Shown here: piece after piece, positions 24,201-36,200 of the stretch
Layout of the letters: each line of letters begins with the position of its first letter
How positions within the stretch are numbered: the stretch's first letter is position 1
Assembly (NCBI GenBank): GCA_029168955.1
Contig: JAPDOI010000442.1
Span: 124,001-188,000 of the forward strand
Source of the DNA: Aplectana chamaeleonis
Taxonomy: Eukaryota > Nematoda > Chromadorea > Rhabditida > Cosmocercidae
DNA: 64,000 nucleotides
Direction: 5' to 3'
Program-made: the position numbers and the translations under genes
The notes under the pieces: model-generated
What the model saw: the letters and a program-made list of their open reading frames with translations, nothing else
Databases searched by the model: none
What the model was told of the DNA's origin: nothing

Positions 24201-27200
24201 TCGCGTAATCAAGACCATTTTTGGAACTACAGAGTGCTTTCGTGTAGAACACCGCAACGGTCTGTTTTTGCTGTTAAGAAGCATCGGCCAGGAAAATCAG
24301 TCTGAGAGAATATTGTTCACTTTTTGTAGACTCTCCTCATTCTACTTACCTATTGTTCCCTTTTTGTTGGAACGTTTCTGACGCCAACCAAACCTTTTTT
24401 GCTTGGGAGACCCCTTTTTGATAGATAAACAATTCAATTCAATCCAGTTTAGCCTCTTGTTTTGAATCAGGATCATGGTGATAGACCCAAGTCTCATCCA
24501 TAGTGATGAATCGACGCACAGAATCCACTTTATCCTTTTTAAAACGCTCCAAATGTTGCTGATAAAGTCGCATTCGAATGTGTTTTTGTTTCATTGTTAG
24601 CGAATGGGGCACCTATTGTGCACACAGCTTTCTAAAACCCAAAATTTCTTTTAAAATTTGGCTCACACTTCCCAATGAGATGTGTAGAGCCTCTAATAAA
24701 TCTCTCTCAGTCAATCGACGATCTTCCAAAACCATATCCTGTATTTTGGCTGTGATTTTTGGTGTTGATGCGCTTTTTGGACGTTCTTCACGTGGATTGT
24801 CTTCAAGGCTTGTACAACCACGTTTAAATTCAACAACCCATCCTTCTACTGTTCTGATTGTAGATGAACAATCATTATACACCTTTAACATTCGTTCGTG
24901 AATTTCTTTTGGCGCTTCACTTTCCAAAAAAAAGAATTTTATCACTGCACGATATTCAATTTTTTCCATGCTGTGACACGGCGACACTAAATGGCTTGTA
25001 AACAAAGAATGAATTAACGGCACTGTTCACGATGAATTTCGTCCCCGAGTTTGTCACATAAAACAATGCGTTGGCCTCCAAGTGTTACCCAAATTACGAA
25101 GAAACGGCGAGAAACGCATTTAAACATCATATTTAAGAGACATTCTCCTATAACATGGACTAGCTGTCCGGTTGAATGAACGTGTTCATGGTGGTTGTCA
25201 CCGGTGAAAAATTGGGTCAATCAAAAATAGAAGAATATTTTATGCCAAACAGTATTAGTTAAGGTCCGAAGGAAAGGACGGAGCAGTAGAGAGTAGAGAA
25301 TTGTGAAAGAAGGGTCCTCAAAAGATTTGATTGTCACAACAAACACTTCCTGTGATGCTTAAGAGGCGGGGTGATACTTAAGGATTTCGCGTACTTCTGG
25401 TGCGTTTTTCTCAATTTCTACGTCATCTTAGTTCCACCAGGGGCCACTTATTCAATATAGCGAGTAATGTCAAAATTGAAGCTTATCGTGAACAATGCCT
25501 TTAACCGATTGAAATGAAACTTCACATACGTTCTTATGAAGAGTATACCATCAAAAAAATTGGGCTATTAGCAATGCCCTCTTTTATCGAACGACAAAAA
25601 TTATTGAACAAATTTCAAATTTATTACATGCGCAAGCACATGTGATATGACATTAAAAAAACCTAAAAATCAACAAACTGAACACAATCAATTCGAACAC
25701 TATAGAACTAGTAAAAAAACTAAACCAAGACTAAAACACCAATGGTTCCTGTTGAAGATACCGACTGACCACCGTTTTGAAGCGAAAACAGGTTGCCGGC
25801 ACTTGCAACTTTTCTTACTCAAGCTTAGATAGTCCAATCCCGCACGAATTGTAAAGAAATGCCGCCTTATACGAGAACGAGGCTTGAGGAAGCTAAGTTT
25901 GAACCTTTTCCCTCGTGTATTCGAACGTATCAGCGTGAAAAACTTGGATAATTCCAAACCAACGAGTCCATTTAGCATTTTAAAAAGGGTAGTGGCCATC
26001 GTGTGACAACACTCCTGAGCAGGCAGGAGGAAGGGGGGAGGAGCGAGGTTCCTGATTGGACGCAGCACGAGCTAGCCCCGGCCCCCGACTGTTGCGTCCA
26101 ATCAGGAACCTCGCTCCTCCCCCGTTTCTCCCGCCTCCTCAGGGGTGGCCACCACCCTTTTAAAAATCATAAGCAAATCATTTCTCCTCCTACGAATAGC
26201 AAGGGTGTCCAAGTGCAACCTTTCATTCCTAAGGTAACCCCTGGGTATTGCGCTATAAGAGAATCCCATCGCTCTTAAGAAGACTTTTCTCGTAAAGCTA
26301 TTTTGCACCCTTTCTATTTTTCAATAAACTTGCGCTTATGCGGTGCAAAAACGCAGGTTCCATACTCCACCATAGAACGTACATAAATTTTATATGCTTT
26401 GGTCAATAAATGCGGATTCTTAGACCGCAAAGACTTGAATAATAGAAACAGCCTTTGTTGCGCTTCGGCAGCAAAGTGCCCACAATATTCATCGAACGTG
26501 AGTTTTTTATCAACTATGAATCCAAGGTCCTTGATTTTGTCGACCGCCTCGATTGGCACAATATTGATTTTGTAAATGGCCTGTTGATTAGCGTGTCCCA
26601 AGTGCAAAACTTTCGTTTCCACTACTGACAGAGGAACAACCTGGTACTTGTGTGTCATTGAATCATCGACAACCTAGAGGACTCACTCCTGAACTTACCA
26701 ACCCACGCGCAACTGGGTTGGTTACTGGGTCAGCGCTACCAGGCGAAGGAGGCTGGTAGGTGGCTAACCAACCCACTAGATGTCGTGCGCCAATGCTAAT
26801 CGGCGCGCCTCAAAGCGTGCGGCCGCGTGCAGCGGCATCTGGAGCTTTGCCAAACTTGATATCGATTCGCGTGGAATGTGATTTTGAGCATATTGCCGCG
26901 CTGCTACACATTCTCCTGCTATTATTCATGTGCTGGTATTATTCTTCTGCTACTCCTACTCCTATTACTCGACTTGGGCATTCGTACTGCTATTACTAGT
27001 TTAGGAATGCCTAATACAATAATCAGTGTTATAATCCTTTTTTTAAGTGACTACTTTTCGATTTGCGTGTTCATATTTTTTCCTTGCCCGTTTAATTTTT
27101 ATGCTAATTTTCTTATATATCCCAAGTCATAACATAGTTATTGTTTATTAAAAGAAAAAAGTTATTGAAGTTTAAAGCTACTTGAACATTGATTTCCTAG

Positions 27201-30200
27201 TTGTATTATGTGTTTTTGCTGGCTAAAATGCTGGGTTGAGGTGATTTTCGAATAGCTAGTCTAGGCTATCTTCTCCTTCTGGTAATTCAAATTCTGTCTT
27301 ATCGTCAGTGATAGGAATAAGCAGCATTAAAAATTTGATGTAATCCAAGAAACAAGTGAAACATCACTAATTTTTATAATTATTTGGAAATATGATACTA
27401 ACTAAAATTATTTTCATTTGGAATTAATATTTTATCTGACTGTTACTCCTAATTGCAGCATGAACTAGCTTAACAGTTCTTCCAGTCTTTCAATCCTCTT
27501 GTTTGACCCTTTCCCATTTCCTTCACTATTTGTATCGGCTACCCGTGTTTGTTCTCACACTAGATTTGATGCTGTGAGCCACTTACGGTTTGCTGAATAC
27601 AATGTCTTCTTGCACTCACCCTTTCCACTGCTAATCATGGTCCTAAACCAACCACTGAAGTGTATGCTTCATAAAAATATTTTAGCTTTCTGGAATACTT
27701 CTCATCCGCTTTCTCAATATTTTGTTGAGCAACACGAGCAAGTCACTTGAACAGAGAATTTAATTGTAAAAAAAGCCGCCCATCGTTGTTTTATGTCAAG
27801 AATTATATTCTGCCATTTTTTAAAAATGTTTGGAGTGTGTTCTATAAACGTTATGCACGCATAATGTTTAGCAAAAATGTGCATCCTGTGAGCCAACGAA
27901 AAAAAGACAACTATTTGCAATTTTTGGACTGTTTTAGAAGAATAACAATGTTTTAATGAATAAACTTCAGAAACTATGAGGAATCATTTGAAACATGAGA
28001 AAAGCACATCCTTTCTGCTGAAAAGTTGCCGTTGTGTCACTCTTTTTCCAAGAAAATTTATTCATAGTCGAGTTTCCTATAAATTTTTTGGGAATTGGCG
28101 CTAATTATCGTGTGTTGTGTGTACTCGAATTACCGCCGACGCATAATAGCCTCGGTCAGCGCAACCCACACTGATTTGCGCTTGGTGAATCAGGATTGGA
28201 GGTGTTGGGTAGGTTAGGCGCTCGGTCAGACTTACCGTCGGTCAACCCAAACCCAACATTCGGTTGATGAATCCGGCCCCTGTTTTATATTAGTGACTGA
28301 GTTCACCGCAAACGATGTGTTGAGTGCAAAAAAAGTGCATGCATTCATTCATCTTAACACTTTAGAGACCGCGTGTTTACACTGCGCACCCAGGCCATGA
28401 ACTCGATTTTCTTCTGATCAGGGTTGAGCAGGGTTGTGACCGGTCGAGTCGGGGGTCATAAAAATTCAGGAAATTTCTCGAAAAAAAAAGAAAATTTCGA
28501 GGGGGGGCTTAAAGTTTTTTGAAAAAGGGGTTTGTTTTAAAAGCACTCGGAAAGGTAGAGCGAGGTAGAAGTAATAAGTCTCGTATCGATTTCCGAACTG
28601 TATAAATGAAAAATAGTTACAGAGATGTATGTATCGCGCCGCGTATTGCATCGGGACCACTTCATCATCTCAGGGAGGGGGGTCGTGAAAATTTTGGCCG
28701 CGAAAATTTTTCCTTCTCAGGGGGGGGGGTAAAATTTTGGTCACCGGTCGCAACGGCCTGCTCAACCCTACTTCTGATTATTGTTTTAATATTCATGCTT
28801 ATAACAACTTACATGACTGGTACGCAGGCATAGGGCTCAACATATCTGCTTTTGGCATATTCATTTTCAACAAAATTTCAGTTGGAAGGTTCACTGAATT
28901 GACTGGCCGCGGAGAGTCTTGGTTCCGCTGCGGGAAGTGGTCGTGAAGCGGGCGGTCTCTTAAGTGTTAAAGGGAGCATACAAGCTTTTACACGTGGTTG
29001 AGGTAACTTCGAAAACAGAATGGTATGGGTCAGACCACAACGCCTAAGCATTTTGAAGCGTTAAAAACGATCCGCAATAGCGCTACACGAGTAAGAATGT
29101 GGCTCCGCCCTGTATTTGCCGTCCCCCAAAACAGGGGTGCCGGGCCATTCCCACTGTCGGCGATGTTTGTGGGTGGTACAATAAGTACAATGAGTAAACC
29201 ATATACATCGACGACGATGGGGAAGGCCCAGCGCCCCTGTTTTGGAGGACTGCAAATACAGGACGGAGCCAACTTCTTATGTAGCGTCATTGTGGGTCGT
29301 TTTTGACGCTTCAAAATGGGTAGGCGTTGTGTTCTGAGTCGTACCATTTTATTTTTGTTGTTATCTCAACCACGTTTACGAGCATGTATGCTGCCTTTTA
29401 TGAAAAAAAAAAACGCAGACGCGAGAAAGGATCGCGTAATATTCGTGATGTTTGTCGATCGAGACGCGACCTTTCGCTTCACGTGTGCTCGTGCTGATCA
29501 CTACCCGAATCTGTCTGCTCGTGCTGAATCGATGTTATAATTAGTTGTGGCTAGTTACGCTCCGATTTCAGGACTATTTTTCCTGAACTGACGTTCAAGA
29601 TGGCTGAAAATGGGCTTATGATGGTGGCGCAAGGGATTCGTCTAGTCAAACCACACCGTAAGTTGTTTTTTCTTGTGTTTCTGCCCTGGTCGTGCTTTCG
29701 TCCTTGTATTGCAAGCTCTGTATACTAGGGTTAGCGCCTGCGGCTTCCGCTCAAGCAACGAGTACTGGAAACCCAGTTCCGAGCAATCCTACGCAATCTA
29801 CTTCTGCTGGGTCATCAAATCAACCGTCATCGCATTCAGCTACCATAGCTGCTCATCCGCTGATGAAGCAAATTCTGGCGAAAAACGCTCAGAACTCTGG
29901 ACCCCTTCTGAATGGAGTCAATGGAGTGGCCAAGTGAGTTTTTTGTCTCTGATAAATATTTGAAAGAAGATTGCCATGTCATTTTAGTAGCACCTGTTCA
30001 TCAAGGAGCGCATCACCATCGATCGAAGTCAATCATGAGGTGGGGTTTTCGCTGATTTTTTACTTTCATTGCATTGCTATCAGACACTGCTTCAGCGGAA
30101 GGAGGATATCCATCAAAAAAGCGCTGTTGCGAGGCTTCCGATAGGCACAGGGAATAGAGCTAACGGACAAAATGGGAAGATTGATAGCGGGATGGCGGCA

Positions 30201-33200
30201 GCTGAAGATGAGGCTAGTGAAGATGAAAAAACTTCTCATTGTAAGGCGTCTGAATCAAAGAATCCCGAATCTGTTCTGATCAGGCTGGTAAGGATGACGA
30301 GACATTGGCGTCTCCCAGTTATGAGGCACACCCTTCTTTTTGGGGGCTGATGGGTTTCGATTCATGTTGGCAGGGTGCTGTTTTCAGGTGGATCAAATAC
30401 CCGAACTGATGTGTGAGTGGGATGGATGCGCTGCGCTGTTTGTGGACGCACCTGCTGTTCTCTCCCATGTTGCTAGAATGCATATCATAGATGGATGCGA
30501 GCAAGTATGCCAATGGCCAGGATGTGACGGAACGCTCAGAAGCAAGTCAGTTTTTTGGGAGTATTCGTGCATATTTTGTTTCCCTCAGGGTGTGTGATTA
30601 TAAATTTTCAGTTCTCACAACAATAGAGCCACCAACAGTTGGGTAGTCGCGCTAGACGGCTCTTAGGTCTCCGTCTCAATAGTAAAATCTACAGGGATTT
30701 CTCTGTCTCATGATAATGGCTCAGTCTAAGATACAACAGGGTACCGCACGAGGTGTGACTTTTTTCAGACCTCAACCAGGAGCGTGATTTGGTGAATTTT
30801 TTTGGGGGGTTTTCTCGGACTTCTTCCCCAAGGAGCGTGACATGGTCTGTTTTTTTTGGAAAATTCAAAGAAGAGAAACTTTTCACGTAAGTTGGAAGGT
30901 CTGGTCAAATTTGTCGTTAAAAATGATCCTAAGCTGGTTACACCTTTATTCAGTAGGGTTTACTTGGTTACCTGGTGGAGCTCAGACCTCCCCCCCATCC
31001 CTTCGCAGCGCAGACTCCCTGTGGAGCTCTTCAACCAGCACCGAACCCTGCATACGGCTTCAGTTTATTGTAGGATTCGAGGTTTTATTAGTAAATCTTA
31101 CCCGTTTAGGTGGTCCTTGGTAACTCACGTGCAAGATCATCATGCGAATGAGGCTGTTCTCAAAATGGCTTTGCAACGACGGAGGTGAGCTTCAGTGTTA
31201 AGTTTTGCATATTGCTATTCGTATTTATCACATGACGGTTTCCATGTGTAAGATAGAAATATAAAAACAACTCCAAACTAATCAAGATCATAAATGAAGC
31301 GCACAAGCAGATGCAAGTCAATGAAATGAGGGCGAATATGAAACAATTGAGTTTCACTGACATGCTGACGCACGAGGCATTCAAAATCAGACAATTTGAA
31401 AGGAATTCGCCTACGCATGGGAAAGGGATTAGGCTCCCTCTATAGCTAGCGACCAGCGGCAAGCGTCATGTCACTCAAAATTGGTCTGCAGAGTCCAAGT
31501 TGCGGCGTTGCTCGCAGCGACGAACAACGCTGGGTGATGCAATATCGATCACTTTGAGCGACGGGGGGGGCACCACAGAGTGTATTGACGCCGCGGCGGC
31601 CCTGCATCACTGCCAGCGAGCGGCAACCGACGCAGCGACGATAATGTTTCGAAACATTTTTGTCGCCGTGTCAAGGCTGACGCTCGGCGACCACTCGCCG
31701 GTCTCTGCAACTCTGCAGACCCCTAAACGCTGACGCACAACTCTCAAACGCTGGCGCATGCATCGTGCCTGATTGTGAGGACGGCGGTATAGGTCTCTGC
31801 CGACAGGGTAAAGCACGAGGTGTGGAGAGGGCCTTATTCTCTCAGTTCCCCCCCCCCCAGAAGCGCGATTTAGTCAAATTTTTGGCGACTTTCTCAGCCC
31901 AGCAGGAGCGTGACATGGTTTGTTTGTCTTTGTAACACTTAAAGGCACAGTCCAACCTCAGAGGTAATTTTTTGATATTTTGGTCCGGTCGCCGTCTATA
32001 GCAACCCTGCCAAGCGCGAAATCTCAGTTCGCTCAAATAAGCGAGAAAAAGCTAGGAAAAAGTCGGCCACGCTACCTTGGAAGAAAAAATGGGCAACGCC
32101 CACTGGCAGGTTTTCGACCTCAATAGGAAAGAGACGCGCGAATGATTTTATTCAAACTCTATGTTCTTCTTTTTGTTTTCAGTCTGGCTTTATATTGTGA
32201 CCTGCTTCAGAATGATGACTGCGAATTACTAGAAAATACAGGCTCGAGACAACTCGTCCGCGAACTTCTACCGGTTCAAATTCGAATTTTTGAGAAGCCG
32301 TAACTCAGTTCGTAGTGAGTTCTGAGCGATTTTGAAGACGCCGTTGTGATCAGCGTAAAATTTTCTCCAATATAGGCAAACGAAAATTCGATTCTGAGCT
32401 TGGACTGTGGCTTTAAATAGGAACAGCTTATTTGAAAACCAAAACGTTAGCAGTGAATCAGATCACAAACGAGAATTATCTTGACAGAGTACTTGAAGTC
32501 CTAAACAGTATACACCCCCATTCACAATTGTCCTGTTTGTCACCCATCGGAGCCCAGACCCCCTCCTCTTTCACCGCTCCCCCAGCAACTCAGAGCACTC
32601 CTGTGGAGCTCCATACCCCGCGCCGAATCCTGTCTGCCGATGGGTCACGAGATGTGTCGCACGAAAATAGGAGGTGCCCAGGGGTATACTTCGGCGACTC
32701 GAAAACTTTTTCGAATAATCAAGTTTTCGACTAAGTCGATTTTTGAAAATTTTGAATAATCGAGTTTTCGACTAAGTCGATTTTTGAAAATTTCGAATAA
32801 TCGAGTTTTCGACTAGGTCGATTTTTGAAAATTTCGAATAATCGAGTTTTCGACTAAGTCGATTTTTGAAAATTTCGAATAATCGAGTTTTCGACTAAGT
32901 CGATTTTTGAAAATTTCGAATAATCGAGTTTCCGACTAACTCGATTTTTCGAAATTTTGAATAATCGAGTAGTCGAATTGACTCGATTTTTCGAATAATC
33001 GAATGGTCATGTTTTTAAGTAACTCAATTTTTCGAATTTTCAACAATTGAGTTTCTGAAGCACCTTTTTCGACTATTTTGAGCATACCACATTCTACTGC
33101 TTCAAGACGAATAAAAGTATATCTGGCAATGAAAAACGCCATCTTCACACAGTAAGACGGCCGGAACCAATACTCATGTATTAATGTCGATTAGCAATAT

Positions 33201-36200
33201 CCATCGAACAAATTTTAAAAGCTTTAGAAAACCAAACAAATTTCACTATAGGAGAGAAATACGGTTCAACGAGATCATTTAATGGATGAACGATCAGAAT
33301 TCATATTTGGAGACGATAATCATGGAAAAAGCCGGAGCTGAGTGTAGCAATAATAAGCCAGGGCAAGTCGTACTCTGCCTCTAGATCATCCAAACTCATA
33401 CTGGACTCTCCGTCATCATATTCAGCCTCTTCGGCTAGACTTTAGCCGTTTTCCTCGTCTTTTAGCATTCATGGCCTTTTTCGTCTTCTTGCCCGATTTT
33501 TTCTACGGAGAGTGCAGCTTCTCCTTCGTATCTGCGAAGCTGTGCTTCTGTTGCCACAATAGAAGCTGTTAGTTTCTGGATCTCCCACCTTTTTTTTAAG
33601 AGAAAGGAGGATAAAGCCAAGCATCAAAAACAAATTTGAAAACCAAAAGTTCCGGTTGCACTGCGACGTTCCGCTGGTCCCAATGCATTCAAAACTCATG
33701 CATTCCTCTTTTCTCGAGCAAGGTGGAATAATTGACCGTCATGCATCAATTTCTAGCCTATCGAGACCGTCTTGTTATCTCTGATGAGTTTATTGGTATG
33801 CTCACACCTGAGGATTGAGGAATTTCGGCGTAAATCAATGCCGGCAATAAGTGAAAAAGATGGTCGCGAGCCGTACGAGAACATTCGAGAACTATGAGCA
33901 AATAACAAGTGGCGGCAAATTAGGTGCATGGTCTGCAACTGCATTTTGAAACAGTTTAACTGACGGAGAACTTCTTTGACTCGAAACAGTCGACTATCGA
34001 ATTTATTCGACTGTTGGAAGTCGATTTTTGAAAATTTCGAATAATCGAGTTTTCGACTAAGTCGATTTTTGAAAATTTCGAATAATCGAGTTTTCGACTA
34101 AGTCGGTTTTTCAAAATTTCGAATAATCGAGTTTTCGACTAACTCGATTTTCGAGAATTTCGAATAATCGAGTTTTCGACTGATTCGGTTTTTCAAAATT
34201 TCGAGTAATCGAGTAGTCGAATGACTCGATGTCGACTGTTTCAGTCGATACCAAGACTCGATGACTCGACTCGACATAAGTATACCCAGGGGTCAGGAGG
34301 CACGTGGTTGCGGGGCAACTCACAAGTGAAGACGGCTGTCCACTCAGTCTCTGCCCGCAGCGAGACGAGCAGGTATTCAGCCGTGCGGCCATCAATACGA
34401 TGACTTTGTGAGCATGATGGAGGTTCACCTGCACTGTCCGTGCGCGCTTGCACACAGATCTCGCTGGTAGTCTTCTCGAATGGTTTGGAACCTCAGTCTG
34501 TGTTTTACTTCCTGTATAGTATCGATTACAGATATGAAGATTCGCAATCGCAAATACGATGAAACCTATGTGGGAGTAAAAACATTTGCTTCTGCGTACA
34601 AATCACCAAACAAAAACAAAGAAAGTACAACATCCACAAATTAGCTTATTTCTAGATGTTCCAGCTTCTCAAACTCCTCATTTTTTGCTGAAAGTTCTTC
34701 AACAGTGAAAAAATAGTGAATTCTTCGGTTTAGGAACCCTTGAAATTATAGTTGTACACGAACGAAATTTTCGAAAGACTTTTTTGAAATTTTTTTCGTT
34801 CGTTTTCGTTCGTTCGAAATTCTGTCGAACGAATTTTTTTCAAATTTCGTTCGTTCGAGATTTTTTCGAACGAGAATTTTTCGATTTTTGTTCGTTCGAA
34901 ATCTGATTTTTCGAAATTCGTTCGTTCGGAATTTTTTCGAACAAATTTCGAAAAAAATTTCGAAAATTTTCGAAATTGTCGACGAGTTTCGAAAAAAATA
35001 CGAAAAAATTTCGACTTTCGTTCGTTCGACATTTTTTTCGAAGTTTTACAACTATACTTGAAATCTTTGTCTTCTAATCTAATTTGTGAGTTGGATCATA
35101 CGTTGGCGTAAAAATTTCTTAACAATGTTTCGCTTATGCTTACTTGACTTAATCGGTTGGCTTTCGCCTGACGCGGTCATTCCGCATCTTCACCGAGGTG
35201 TGCCGTCTAAGTAGTCAGCCGTGTCCATTTTTCACGGTCTTCAGCCACAATTTGAACACATTCCATCCAGTTTCCATTTCCTGTCACTATTCCATTTCCT
35301 GCGAAACGAAACATCGCGCCTGAACTGTCTTTCGATGCCGAGTGACTTCAAATCCTCTTTAACCACATCCGTCCAGAATTTCCGCCTACGCCCAGGTGGC
35401 CGTTTCCAGACAGGATTTGGAAGCATTCTTAAAGCGTGTTGTACGAGACGATCCGGCGTTCTTCTTAGTATATGCCCCAACAGACGAAGACGACCTTCCG
35501 TTGCCGCTTGAGATGGCATTGGGAGATGTTGGCACCTCCCTCGTGTCAAACGTAGATGTAAGGCGTCAATCTCGTTGTAGAGATCTTCGTTGTGGCACAT
35601 CCGCGGCCAGAAATATCCGAGCAAACGTCTAAACAGCTTCCTCTCCGTGCAATCCAACCTTTCCATCTGCGTCTTCGGTGCTGCCCACGTCTCCGATCCG
35701 TACATCATGATAGGGCGAATAGCGGATAAGTAGACGCGCAACTTGACTTCCTTCGCGATGGGGATAGACCACAAACACTTGGTTAGAGAATTGAATGCAG
35801 ACGTAGCTTTCGCACATCGTTGTTGAATATCCGCTGCATAACTACCATCGTTCTTCAGCAAACAGCCCAAATAACAGAAATCGTCCACCAGTTCGATACG
35901 TTGTCCGTCCACACAAACTCCCGTAGAAGGTCTCTGAGAGACCCACATCTGCTTGCATTTGTCCGGACGAAGACGAAGTCCATAGGCTGCGGCATACTTC
36001 GAAACGAGGTTCACAATCCTTTGCAGTTTTGCGTTGTTTTCAGCGAATAACACAATGCCATCGGCGTACTCCAGGTCGACAAGGGAGCGTCCTGATGGTG
36101 TTAGGATCACGTCCGCAGGAAACTGTTCTGATGTCATCAACGGCAAAGTTGAATAGGAAAGGTCCTGCTACAGCTCCTTGCCTTACTCCTGTTCTCACCT

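Larger units (their letters stand above)
17997..29571 (+). other. 11.6-kb intron inside the RFX domain of swsn-7
   Basis: Runs from a GTGAGA donor to a GATTTCAG acceptor. Both flanking exons complete a split Lys codon and the RFX motif. It contains a split mariner, a truncated non-LTR element, a 3.7-kb satellite, a palindromic element, a TTAA element, another retroelement remnant and two TIR elements. Confidence 0.88.
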
